A DNA stretch of 64,000 nucleotides from Arthrobacter sp. NicSoilC5 (GTDB lineage Bacteria > Actinomycetota > Actinomycetes > Actinomycetales > Micrococcaceae): assembly GCF_019977395.1 (NCBI RefSeq), contig NZ_AP024660.1, forward strand, positions 1,860,001 to 1,924,000. Reading direction: 5' to 3'. This document shows, in pieces, positions 52,823 to 61,475 of the stretch; within the stretch, counting starts at the first letter, position 1, and every line of letters starts with the position of its first letter. Both the position numbers and the translations under genes were made by a program. The notes below the pieces were generated by a model. The model was not told the DNA's origin, searched no databases, and saw nothing but the letters and a program-made list of their open reading frames with translations.

Positions 52823-53275
52823 ATGCGCAAAATGACCAAGAAAAACAAGATCGCCGCTGTTGCCCTGTCCGCGACGCTGCTGGCAGCCGGCGGCGGCGCC
52901 GCATACGCCTACTGGAGCACCACCGGTTCGGGTGGCGGTTCAGCTGTCGCTTCGTCCGGCACCACGACGTCCACTATCAAGATCACTGCAGCCTTTGCGG
53001 ACGGTTTGACGCCTGGTGCCACCGAGGACATCACCTACACCGCAACCAACCCGAATTCCTCAAGCACCACGGTGACCTTGGACAAGGCCGTGGTCAGCGC
53101 TGACAACGGGTGCGACGCCAGCTGGATCACTGCCTCGGTGCCGACCAACACCACGACTATCGCCGCCGGAGCCACTGAGACGCTCGGTGCGGGCAAGCTG
53201 GTCTTCGCTGACACTGCCGGAAACCAGGATCTCTGCAAGGGCGCCAAGATCACCGTAGCGGTCACCAGCCACTAG
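52823..53275 (+). CDS. SipW-dependent TasA-like surface protein
   Basis: Protein of 150 residues. N-terminus MRKMTKKNKIAAVALSATLLAAGGGAAYAYWSTTGSGGG is an alternate signal peptide (AYAYW motif). The mature part is Thr/Ser/Ala-rich and beta-rich, with cysteines in NGCDASW and QDLCKGAK. Strong ribosome site AAGGAG eight bases before the ATG. First gene of a four-gene cluster of similarly signalled proteins. Probably exported and cleaved by an ER-type signal peptidase, the only visible candidate being at 17.0 kb. Confidence 0.82.
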   Translation: MRKMTKKNKIAAVALSATLLAAGGGAAYAYWSTTGSGGGSAVASSGTTTSTIKITAAFADGLTPGATEDITYTATNPNSSSTTVTLDKAVVSADNGCDASWITASVPTNTTTIAAGATETLGAGKLVFADTAGNQDLCKGAKITVAVTSH

Positions 53276-53351
53276 GCAAACAGCGGGCCGGGGGCGGTGC
53301 GAATCCGCCCCCGGCTTGCCGTTATCTGCACCGAAGAAAGAGGGGCACAGG

Positions 53352-54488
53352 GTGCACGAGCAGGACGGGCATGCGCGGCGTCGCAGGCGGATCGGAATCA
53401 AGGCAGCGCTGGTGGCGCTGGTGCTGCTGCTGGCGGGGGCCGGATCGCTGATTGCGGCGGCAAACAATCCAAAGCCCGGCATTACGGTGCAGGTCTCCCC
53501 CGCAAGCCAGTCCGTCCAGCAGGGCCAGTCAGCCTCCTACACGGTCACGGTCACCTCCACGGGAGGCTTCAGCGGCGCCGTCAGCCTGGCCGCCGCGGGA
53601 CTTCCGGCCGCGGCAACGGGCGCCTTCACGCCGTCGTCCATCACCCTCAACTCCGGCAGCAACGCAACGGCCACCCTGAACGCCACCACCGCCGCGACCA
53701 CGCCGGCGGGGACCAGCTCCATCACCATCACCGCGGCAAGCGGCAAGATCTCCGGCAGCGTGACGGCCAGCCTCACGGTGAACTACAAGATCTCCAGCTC
53801 GTTCTCGATGACAGCCACCCCGGACTCGGTCAGCATGCCGCCGGGCGCCACCGCCGTCTACACGCTGCAGCTCAGCCGCAACAACTTCACCGGCCCCATC
53901 ACCTTCAGCGTCCTGGGCGGACTTCCGGCGGGAGCAACGGCGTCGTTCTCGCCCAACCCGGCCACCGGGACATCCACCACTCTCCAGGTGGCCACCACCA
54001 GCGCCTCCCCCACCGGAACCTCCAGCCTGTACCTGGTGGGCACCGGCAAGGACTCCTCCGGGAAGGCGCAGTACGCCTACGCGAATGTCCAGCTGGTGCT
54101 GGACTCCACCATCAAGCAGTTCGGCATCTCCGGGAACGTCCCCGGAACCCTGTCCCCGGGCACGTCGGCCGGACTGAACCTGCAGATCAGCAACCCCATC
54201 AACAAGCCGCTGTCGCTGACCAACCTCTCGGTCGCCGTCGCGGGCGTCACCCGGAGCGCGGCCGCCGTAACGGGCAACCTGCCCTGCACGCCGGCCGACT
54301 TCACCGTCACCCAGTACAGCGGCCCCTACCCGCTGGCCGTGCCGGCCACGGGCGGTTCGCTCCAGGGGCTCAACGTCGCCCAGACCGCCTGGCCGCGGGT
54401 GGGAATGCTGGATACGTCCACCAACCAGGACGGCTGCAAAGGCGCCACCCTCCAGCTCAGCTACTCAGGATCAGGACAGGGGAACTGA
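53352..54488 (+). CDS. exported protein with tandem Ig-like/beta-sandwich domains
   Basis: Protein of 378 residues starting with GTG (GAGGGG upstream). A signal/anchor helix (IKAALVALVLLLAGAGSLIAAA) precedes two similar beta-sandwich segments (ITVQVSPASQSVQQGQSASYTVTVTSTGGFSGAVSL… and FSMTATPDSVSMPPGATAVYTLQLSRNNFTGPITFSV…) as in cadherin/NEW3-type repeats, then a C-terminal domain with two cysteines (NLPCTPADF, DGCKGATLQL). Its C-terminal domain resembles the mature part of the first gene, hinting at a shared assembly module. Confidence 0.75.
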   Translation: MHEQDGHARRRRRIGIKAALVALVLLLAGAGSLIAAANNPKPGITVQVSPASQSVQQGQSASYTVTVTSTGGFSGAVSLAAAGLPAAATGAFTPSSITLNSGSNATATLNATTAATTPAGTSSITITAASGKISGSVTASLTVNYKISSSFSMTATPDSVSMPPGATAVYTLQLSRNNFTGPITFSVLGGLPAGATASFSPNPATGTSTTLQVATTSASPTGTSSLYLVGTGKDSSGKAQYAYANVQLVLDSTIKQFGISGNVPGTLSPGTSAGLNLQISNPINKPLSLTNLSVAVAGVTRSAAAVTGNLPCTPADFTVTQYSGPYPLAVPATGGSLQGLNVAQTAWPRVGMLDTSTNQDGCKGATLQLSYSGSGQGN

Positions 54489-54489
54489 G

Positions 54490-54981
54490 ATGACCAACCC
54501 CAGCAGAGGCCGGGGCCTCAAAGCAGCTGCCCTCGCCGGGCTCCTGGCTACCGCCGGCGCCGGAACCGCCTACGCCTACTGGACTGCCGCGGGATCCGGG
54601 TCAGGGTCCGCGGCCGCCGCCACCATGCAGGCCGTCTCAGTGGACGCCCTCGTCGCCAGCGACAACCCGAAGACGGTTCTCTATCCTGGTGGCAGCGCCG
54701 ACGTCGTCCTCCGCCTGACCAACCCCAACCCGTACTCGGTGCAGGTGTACAGCGTGACAGGCAACGGCCCCGCGGTGGCCGACCCGTCGCACCCCAGCTG
54801 CACCACCACCGGCGTCAGCTTTACCGGGACCGCCGCGCCGCTGTCTCCCGCCACATACGTTCCCGCTAATTCGTCAGCACTCATCACCCTTCCCGGAGCG
54901 GCCGCCATGGATACCACCTCGCTCGCAGCCTGCCAGGGCGCCACGTTCAGCCTCCCCGTCACGGCGGAGGTCCGGAAATGA
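54490..54981 (+). CDS. SipW-dependent TasA-like surface protein
   Basis: Protein of 163 residues. N-terminus MTNPSRGRGLKAAALAGLLATAGAGTAYAYWTAAGSGSGSAAA repeats the AYAYW signal form of the first gene, and the mature part (VLYPGGSADVVLRLTNPNPYSVQVYSVTGNG, then SCTTTGV and AACQGATFSL) has the same beta layout and cysteine placing. It starts one base after the preceding stop and overlaps the next start by 4 bases. Paralogous to the protein at 52823-53275. Confidence 0.8.
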   Translation: MTNPSRGRGLKAAALAGLLATAGAGTAYAYWTAAGSGSGSAAAATMQAVSVDALVASDNPKTVLYPGGSADVVLRLTNPNPYSVQVYSVTGNGPAVADPSHPSCTTTGVSFTGTAAPLSPATYVPANSSALITLPGAAAMDTTSLAACQGATFSLPVTAEVRK

Positions 54982-57098
54982 GCCTCGCCATCCGCAACGC
55001 GTCCCTCTTCACCGGCCGCCTCCCATCCCGCAGGCTGGCCTGGATCATCACCGCGGTCCTGCTCCTGCTCGGCACGGGCACCGCGGCCTACGCATTCTGG
55101 GCCTCCACCACCAGCAGCAACAACGCCACCGCCGCAGCCGACGCGCTCTCACCCGGTTCCAAGCCCTCGGTCACTGCCAGCAACACGTCCCTGACGGTCG
55201 CCTGGGCCAACGGGACCACCGTCAACGGCCATCCCGCCACCGGCTACACCGTTGCCCGCTACTCAGTGGCCACCGGCGGGACCGCCATCCCGGCCACGGG
55301 CGGCTGCGCGGGAACCGTCACCACGCTTACCTGCACCGAGCAGAATGTCCCGGGCGGCACCTGGTACTACACCGTCACCCCGGCCATCGCGCTCTGGACC
55401 GGGGCCGAGAGCCCGCGCAGCAACGGCGTCAGCAGCGATGCCACCGCGCCCACAGCATCAGCCACGGTTTCGCCCACCCCGAATGCGGCCGGCTGGAACA
55501 ACACCAGCCCGGTCGCCGTAACCATCACGGCCGACGACGGGACGTCCGGTTCCGGTGTCGCCTCCATTACCTACGCGGTCGACGGCGGCGCGCAGCAGAC
55601 GGTCAGCGCGGCCATCGCCACCATTCCGGTCACGGGAGACGGTACGCACACAGTGTCCTACTTCGCGACGGACAAGGTGGGCAACGCCGGGTCCGCGCAG
55701 AGCCAGACGGTCAAGATCGATACCCAGGCGCCGGCTGCTCCTGCCTTCAGCACCGTTCCCGCCTACGTAAGCCAGGCGACGGTTTCCGGGGTGGCGGTCA
55801 GCGGGACCGCCGAAGCAGGGGCCACGGTCAACCTCGTAGCCAGAGATGGCGCCGGGCATTCAGTGCCGGCGACGGCCACCGCTACGCTGGGCTCCTGGTC
55901 CGTCAAAGTTGACCTGACCGGCCTGGACCAGGGCACCGTTACCTACTCGGCAACCGCCACGGATGCCGCAGGCAACACAGGGACCGCCACCACGGCCACG
56001 AGCGCGAAGGACACCCTTGCCCCGTCCCCGGCTTCCGGCGTGGGCGTGCCCACCTACGTCTACACCGGCAACGTCTTATCCGTCCCCGTCACCGGCAGCG
56101 CAGAAGCCGGGTCTACGGTGACCGTAAGCGCCGCCGACACCGTCGGCACCACCCCTGTCACGGGCACCGCCACTGCTTCCGGCACGGGTGCCTGGTCGCT
56201 GAACCTGAACCTCGGAACCCTGGGCCAAGGAGCAATCACCTACACCATCAACGTCGCCGACCCTGCCGGCAACACCAGTAGCGCTGTCACTGCATCGGAC
56301 ACAAAGGACACCGTGCTGTCCCTAAAGCTCAATCCCCTGCCGACGATCTTTTCGGGCAACGTGAAAAACTACCCGGTCAGCGGCACCACCGACTCCGGTT
56401 CCACCGTGAACCTTGCGGTCACCGACTCGGCCACCAGCGTCCCGGCAACCGCCTCGGGCTCCGCCTGGACCACGCCCGCACTAGACCTCACCAACCTCCG
56501 GGACACCTCAACAAGCAATCCAATCGTCACGGTGACGGTCACAGCCACTACGAGTGACGCCGCGGGCAACACCGCTTCTGTCAGCGCCACTGTCACCAAG
56601 GACACCGCCGCGCCGTCCGTCACAGGCGTTGTCCTCACCAACGGCGGGCCGAAGCAGAATTCCGCGGACAAGGGCGACACCCTGACCATCACATACTCCG
56701 AGGCCCTGGATCCGGCCAAATTCTGCACCAGCACCAGCGGTGCCACCACCTTCAACGGCATCGCAACGCTGTCTGACAACAACCTGAACGACACCCTCAG
56801 CTTCTCAACGACCGACTGCACGGGGCTCAACATCGGCAACATCTCACTGGGCGGCAACTACGTTTCGGCAACAGCCACCTTTGGGCCCAACGGTAACGGA
56901 TCCGGTGGGGCGTCCACTCTTACGTGGAACCCCACTGCGAAGACGTTCACCATCAAACTCGGGAACTCTGCCAACGGCAGCACCCTGCAGAATGTGACCG
57001 CGGGGCAGCCCTCCTATACGCCGTCGTCGAACCTCACTGACGTGGCGGGCAACGCGGCCGTACCTGGACTGGGCACCTGGGGAACTTCAGGTTTCTGA
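54978..57098 (+). CDS. large exported adhesin-like protein with Ig-like repeats
   Basis: Protein of 706 residues. The AYAFWASTTSSNN signal end again resembles SipW substrates. It continues with a fibronectin-III-like segment (KPSVTASNTSLTVAWANGTTVNGHPATGYTVARYS), a bacterial Ig-like segment (DDGTSGSGVASITYAVDGG), then three ~90-residue Ig-like repeats, each with VSGTAEAG / VTGSAEAG / VSGTTDSG-type sequence and a KDT linker, and a C-terminal SLH-unrelated domain. No cell-wall sorting motif (LPxTG) is present. Probably a large surface fibre or adhesin. Confidence 0.82.
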   Translation: MSLAIRNASLFTGRLPSRRLAWIITAVLLLLGTGTAAYAFWASTTSSNNATAAADALSPGSKPSVTASNTSLTVAWANGTTVNGHPATGYTVARYSVATGGTAIPATGGCAGTVTTLTCTEQNVPGGTWYYTVTPAIALWTGAESPRSNGVSSDATAPTASATVSPTPNAAGWNNTSPVAVTITADDGTSGSGVASITYAVDGGAQQTVSAAIATIPVTGDGTHTVSYFATDKVGNAGSAQSQTVKIDTQAPAAPAFSTVPAYVSQATVSGVAVSGTAEAGATVNLVARDGAGHSVPATATATLGSWSVKVDLTGLDQGTVTYSATATDAAGNTGTATTATSAKDTLAPSPASGVGVPTYVYTGNVLSVPVTGSAEAGSTVTVSAADTVGTTPVTGTATASGTGAWSLNLNLGTLGQGAITYTINVADPAGNTSSAVTASDTKDTVLSLKLNPLPTIFSGNVKNYPVSGTTDSGSTVNLAVTDSATSVPATASGSAWTTPALDLTNLRDTSTSNPIVTVTVTATTSDAAGNTASVSATVTKDTAAPSVTGVVLTNGGPKQNSADKGDTLTITYSEALDPAKFCTSTSGATTFNGIATLSDNNLNDTLSFSTTDCTGLNIGNISLGGNYVSATATFGPNGNGSGGASTLTWNPTAKTFTIKLGNSANGSTLQNVTAGQPSYTPSSNLTDVAGNAAVPGLGTWGTSGF

Positions 57099-57124
57099 CG
57101 GTCCGGGCCGCAGGAGGATGCCAT

Positions 57125-57274
57125 TTATCCGTGGGAGGAACCGCCGCCCCAGTACTGGAAGCTGTCATAGCAGTGGCGGGAGCAAAATGCCGCCGATGGA
57201 GATGGGGGCAGGGCCATCCCGCAATACCTGCACTTTGGCTTGGATCGCAGGATCTGCTTCACGATTTTCAGCAT
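57125..57274 (-). CDS. 49-residue zinc-finger-like protein
   Basis: Small protein beginning MLKIVKQILRSK and containing KCRYCGMALPPSPSAAFCSRHCYDSF: two Cys pairs plus His, an FCS-like zinc-finger pattern also seen in zinc-binding ribosome-associated peptides. No clear ribosome site before the ATG at 57274; longer starts are open. It is convergent with the adhesin gene and 390 bases from the metalloprotease gene. Function unknown. Confidence 0.5.
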   Translation of the reverse strand: MLKIVKQILRSKPKCRYCGMALPPSPSAAFCSRHCYDSFQYWGGGSSHG

Positions 57275-57662
57275 GAAAGAACGGTAGGTGCCCGCCCCGC
57301 AGATGTGACCAGTAATCAATACTTCAATCCAGGTTGCCGCCATACCTACAGGGCTCCTTCCGCGTTGGCGGCCGTGGGAAAAGTGAGGCGACCTTGATGC
57401 ATTCTTGAGCAAATCCAAGCCCACCCTTGAGGCGGTCCGGGCAAAGTGATGCCCAAGGGGACGGAATGCAGCGTTGCTGCAACTGGGTACTGGGGCCCAG
57501 TCAACCGCACCCCGCGTCGGCTACTGCCGATGGTCTCAGACGCCTGGCGGCACCACCAGTGGCGCCGCCAGGCAACCCATTCCACGTTCACCACGGACCA
57601 GGGGCCGGCGGCGGAGGCAACGGATCAGCGTCGATTCGAATAAAGCTGCCGGCCCCCCACTT

Positions 57663-60125
57663 TTACCCGGCGCCCGAAGTGGGCGCCGGCGCCGGGGTCT
57701 CGCCCGTCCCGTAGTCCGCGCCGGGTGCCGGCGTCGCATAGCCAACGGACGACGTCGGCTGCGGGCCTTCCGTATATTGCCCCGTCGGCGGCGTGGCCAC
57801 CCCAGTCGGAGCTGGGTCAGGAGCGAAGGTTTCTGCCGGTACCCCCGCCGGAGCGGACTGGTTACCAGGGGACGATGATGAGGTAGGACCAAGGCCGGGT
57901 CCGCCGCTGGGGACGGAGGTGGCTGGAGACGATGCCCCGGAAGTACCCCCGGCAACCGAAGCACCCTTGACGATGGCCGTGATCTGTTCCTTATACCCGT
58001 TGAGCGTGGCCTGGATATCGGAGAGCGGTACGTCGCGGATGTTCCGCCCGTATTCGGCGATTTTGGCCCAGAGCGCTTCGAGCTGCTGTTTGCTGTCCCC
58101 GTCCAGCGGCCCGTCAAGTGTCAGGACCAGCTGGCTGGCCAGGGCGTAGGTGAGGCAGTCCAGGCAGTTGTAGTTGGCCGCCGCCGAAAGGTTCTGCGGC
58201 ACGATCACGTCCGTCTGTCCCACCACCAGCACCACCTGGAACCCTACGGCCACCGCCGCGCAGCCCGAACAATTGGCGAAGGCGTAGGCCTCGTTGGTGG
58301 TGGTGACGGGCTGGCCATCCTCGGCCCACACGAGGGCGAACGCCACGCTGTACTGGACGGAGCCGTCGGTGGTGTTGACGGCGAGCGCCTGGTTCCCGTC
58401 ACTCTCGGGGGCAGCCGGCCGGTCGAACGGGAACACCCAGGAGGGCGCCGCAGCAGCGGGACCTGCATCGGAACCGCCGCCGGAAGATGGAGCGGCGGAA
58501 GAACCCGCCGGGACCAGCACCATGCTCAGCTGCGGGTTGTCCCGGGTCGGTTTCGCAGCCCCGGCGGGCCACAGCACAACGGTTCGTCCGGCAGCGCCCT
58601 GCCGCAATGCCCCGCCGTCGCGCGCGGGAAGGATTGCCCGCGTGGCATCCCCCAGCGTCCCGCGTTCATAGGCCTGTACCGGGCGGTACGTCCCGCCGTC
58701 AGGCCACCATGCCCAGGCGAGGCAGCCCAGAAGGACTGCCACGGCGGTCATCGCAGCGGTGCGCTGCAGGGCCTTGCCGCGGGTTTTCTGCCAAAGCCCG
58801 GTAACCAGCTGCCGCAGCAGCCGCGCCACGATATACAGCACGCCCAGCACCGGGACGGCCACCACGATCATGGCCAGTGCCCGCACGGCCACGCCCAGGA
58901 AGTCCCCGCTGGCGAGCGACGCCGAGAGCGCCTCCTGCTGTTTGCCCACGCTGGCCCAACCGGTGCCCAGCAGCCTCGGCAGGGACAACACCATCATCAC
59001 CATGCTGAACAGCAGCACCGGCACCGTGACCAGGACCCAAACGGTGACCACGGCCCGCGCCCACGGTTTCAACACCTTGCTTTCCGGGTTTCCCCACCGC
59101 CACGGAAGGATCCCCAGAAGGGTCGGCTTGATCCGCTGGAACAGGTCAGGCACTCCGGTGGCGTCGGCCAGGATGTGGTAGCCGTCGTATTTCACCAGCG
59201 GGATCAGTTGCCGGACCATCTGCAGGATCTGCGTGACCACCACCAGCAGGAGCGCGTCGAAGCCGGTGGCCCACCACAGGCCCATAATGGCCACCGCCAC
59301 GATGGCATTGAAGTACAGTCCGCCCAGGTCGGTGCGGATCCTGCCGCCGCGGCCCAGCCGGTACGAATCCGTGACGTCCGTAAAGAACGCGGGCCACAGC
59401 AGGTACAGCCCCGCTCCCATGGCTCCGGGCGTCGCCCCGCCCTTGCGGGTGGCTGCGGCGTGGCCGAATTCGTGGAACCCGGCGGAGAGGATGGTGACCG
59501 CGAGGATCAGCAGCAGGAGGGCCGGCTGCTCGAAGGCCTCGTGAGTGGCCGAACCCAGTCCCTTCACCATGAGCACCCACCAGCACGCGGCAAGGAACGC
59601 GGCCGTCACGGCCACCACGATCAGCGGGTTGAAGAGCACGGCGAATGGCGCCGTGATCCGGCGCGTGCGCTCAGGGTCGGAAACGACGTAGCGGAACCGC
59701 AGGCCCAGCAGCGGGTTCGCCTTCTTGACCTCGGGCTGGCTGCCGTCGGCGAGCCGGAGCAGACCCATTGGCAGCAGCTGGGAGTCCATCAACGTGCGGA
59801 CGTTGTCTGCGCTGACCAGGCGCCCCGAGCCCTCGCTGGCGTGCTTGGCGATAGCGTCAAAGTCACGGGTGCCGTCGGCACCCTCCAGCACCAGGTACAG
59901 CAGCCGGGTCAGCTGCAGGGTCTGGCCGTCGGCGCGGCGCACCAGAGCCGGCGGCTCCCGGTAGCCGGAGCCTTCCGCTGGGCCAAGCAACTGCACGCCG
60001 TCGGCCAGGGCAGGAAGGTGGGCACCCGCCGTCGTGATGGTCCGGTCCGGCGGGTCCTGGGAAAGGGCAGCGGTCGACGACGGCGGGCCCGCCTGGGAAG
60101 GCGGGCCGCCTTGGGTCTGGGTCAT
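57663..60125 (-). CDS. PqqD-like/M50 membrane metalloprotease
   Basis: Protein of 820 residues. Residues about 40-125 look like a PqqD-type peptide-recognition domain (LADGVQLLGPAEGSGYREPPALVRRADGQTLQLTRLLYLVLEGADGTRDFDAI…). Membrane helices surround the M50 zinc site FHEFGHAAATRKGG (His218, Glu219, His222) with KYDGYHILAD (Asp314) as third ligand. The C-terminal ~300 residues are extracytoplasmic, with GCAA/CSGC and NYNCLDCLTY cysteines and a Pro/Gly/Ser-rich tail. The gene follows the repeat-protein gene by six bases. Intramembrane or peptide-maturation protease; substrate probably the partner encoded upstream. Confidence 0.85.
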   Translation of the reverse strand: MTQTQGGPPSQAGPPSSTAALSQDPPDRTITTAGAHLPALADGVQLLGPAEGSGYREPPALVRRADGQTLQLTRLLYLVLEGADGTRDFDAIAKHASEGSGRLVSADNVRTLMDSQLLPMGLLRLADGSQPEVKKANPLLGLRFRYVVSDPERTRRITAPFAVLFNPLIVVAVTAAFLAACWWVLMVKGLGSATHEAFEQPALLLLILAVTILSAGFHEFGHAAATRKGGATPGAMGAGLYLLWPAFFTDVTDSYRLGRGGRIRTDLGGLYFNAIVAVAIMGLWWATGFDALLLVVVTQILQMVRQLIPLVKYDGYHILADATGVPDLFQRIKPTLLGILPWRWGNPESKVLKPWARAVVTVWVLVTVPVLLFSMVMMVLSLPRLLGTGWASVGKQQEALSASLASGDFLGVAVRALAMIVVAVPVLGVLYIVARLLRQLVTGLWQKTRGKALQRTAAMTAVAVLLGCLAWAWWPDGGTYRPVQAYERGTLGDATRAILPARDGGALRQGAAGRTVVLWPAGAAKPTRDNPQLSMVLVPAGSSAAPSSGGGSDAGPAAAAPSWVFPFDRPAAPESDGNQALAVNTTDGSVQYSVAFALVWAEDGQPVTTTNEAYAFANCSGCAAVAVGFQVVLVVGQTDVIVPQNLSAAANYNCLDCLTYALASQLVLTLDGPLDGDSKQQLEALWAKIAEYGRNIRDVPLSDIQATLNGYKEQITAIVKGASVAGGTSGASSPATSVPSGGPGLGPTSSSSPGNQSAPAGVPAETFAPDPAPTGVATPPTGQYTEGPQPTSSVGYATPAPGADYGTGETPAPAPTSGAG

Positions 60126-60131
60126 CTGGGC

Positions 60132-60803
60132 TTACTGCTGCAGGTCGGACTGCTGGCCGGCCGCGGCGTTGGCGGCGCCGTCGATGTGCTGCGAGATGGT
60201 GGCGCTCTGGTCCGAGATGGCGTACGCCTGGCTGTCGATGGAGCCGATGTTGGCGGCCACGGCCGCGTCGATCGGGGCTGCAACGTTGGCGTTCGCCGCG
60301 ACGGCACCGTTGATGGGGGCTGCAATGGCGGCGTCGGCATCGAGGTTGACGTCCACGTTGAGCAGGTTCCCGTTCAGTGCACCGGCGGCGTCGGTCAGGC
60401 CACCGGTGCTGGTGGGATCCGTCCCGGCGCCTGCCCCGCCGTCCGTGGTCCCGGCGTCGGTTGTGCCCGCGTCCGCGGTGCCGTCGCCCTGGCCGATCAC
60501 GCTGTCCTGGGTGGAGTCAGCGTTGGCGTCGGCTGTGATCCCCTGGTCAATGGCAGCGTCCTGGCTGGACAAAGCCTGCGCGTCCGAGCCAAACGACAGG
60601 ATGTTGGCTGACGCGGCGGCGTCGATGGGCGCGGCCACGTTCGCGTTGGCGGCGACGGCCAGGTCAATCGGGGCCGCGGCGTTGATGCCCAGGTCCAGGT
60701 CCGCGTTCAGGTCCAGGACGGATGCTACTTCCTTGTCCGGCAGGGCGGTGGCCTGTTCGGACATCAGTTCATCATCGGTAAGGGGACGCATTTCGTTGTC
60801 CAT
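60132..60803 (-). CDS. Ala/Asn/Asp-rich acidic protein with internal duplication, partner of the metalloprotease
   Basis: Protein of 223 residues with a GGAGGTC ribosome site. Residues 1-35 (with EVASVLDLN) look like a short leader. Two ~70-residue repeats follow, each containing LDLG-INAAAPIDLAVAANANVAAPID or the near copy AAPINGAVAANANVAAPID, then a helical S-D-Q-A-rich stretch, separated by a Gly/Thr/Asp-rich linker. Strongly acidic, no cysteine, no export signal, one lysine. It precedes and probably serves the metalloprotease, as precursor or substrate. No family recognised. Confidence 0.72.
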   Translation of the reverse strand: MDNEMRPLTDDELMSEQATALPDKEVASVLDLNADLDLGINAAAPIDLAVAANANVAAPIDAAASANILSFGSDAQALSSQDAAIDQGITADANADSTQDSVIGQGDGTADAGTTDAGTTDGGAGAGTDPTSTGGLTDAAGALNGNLLNVDVNLDADAAIAAPINGAVAANANVAAPIDAAVAANIGSIDSQAYAISDQSATISQHIDGAANAAAGQQSDLQQ

Positions 60804-61475
60804 GCTTAGAGACCTCCGGTGCCGCGCGGGTGCTCTGCCCCCAGCGGGCAGCCCGCGCCCCACAATGGTAAGCATGATTAGTAGTTTTGCGAAGCTATCC
60901 GGGACAGCTTTGCACCGGCCGGCGCAGGCCAATGACCTGCGGCGATAGCGTCGGAGCACCAGGAACACGATGGCGGTCCCCGCATTGAGGCCGTTCCTGG
61001 ACTCCCGCGGGACGGGCGGAACGGGGAACGTCAAGAAGCCCGGAGGCGGCCTCTGGCGGGAACTGCGGCACCTCCTTAACGCGCCGCCTCACCTCTTCAG
61101 GAAGCCTTCAGGACCTTTACTCAAATCATTGGATGTTTATTAATCGATTCAATGGTCCGTTCTTGATTTAGGGCCTTTATTGTCGTGTCCGGGCCGCTCC
61201 TCCCTGGAGCGGAACGCGTTCCGCGCACCCAAAAGCTTCCGGGTTTCCCCGCAGGGGTCCACCCGGGTTTGACCGGGGCCGGCGGCGGTGTGTGCCCTCC
61301 TGAGACCAGGGCGCATCCCCCCAGTCGCCGTCGGCCCCCCAGCTCCTGGCCACCATCCACACCCCTTACGCTTCACGACGCTGGCGTCACCCGCTGCCCT
61401 GGGCGCGGCTGACCGGCCGCGCGTGTTCCCGGGGCAACAGGTTTCGCAGCTCCCGCCTGCCGCCCGAAGGAAGAC
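60804..61475. other. 672-bp divergent control region between repeat-protein and pel genes
   Basis: No convincing frame. Near the leftward gene, a 5' leader of about 60 bases contains GCGCGGG / CCCGCGC arms after an AT-rich promoter zone (60870-60895). An AT-rich block lies at 61120-61175, a 16-bp perfect palindrome GCGGAACGCGTTCCGC at 61209-61224, and a GCGCGGC / GCCGCGC hairpin at 61403-61422 before the rightward gene. The pel-side promoter probably lies in the AT-rich block. A c-di-GMP riboswitch core was looked for and not found. Confidence 0.5.
61209..61224. promoter_or_regulatory. 16-bp perfect palindrome
   Basis: GCGGAACGCGTTCCGC, 252 bases before the pelG-like gene in the divergent region; candidate operator for an unknown dimeric regulator. 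Confidence 0.4.

Noticed and set aside
61141..61475. c-di-GMP riboswitch upstream of the pel genes
   Set aside because: No GEMM-type core with its conserved loops could be located.
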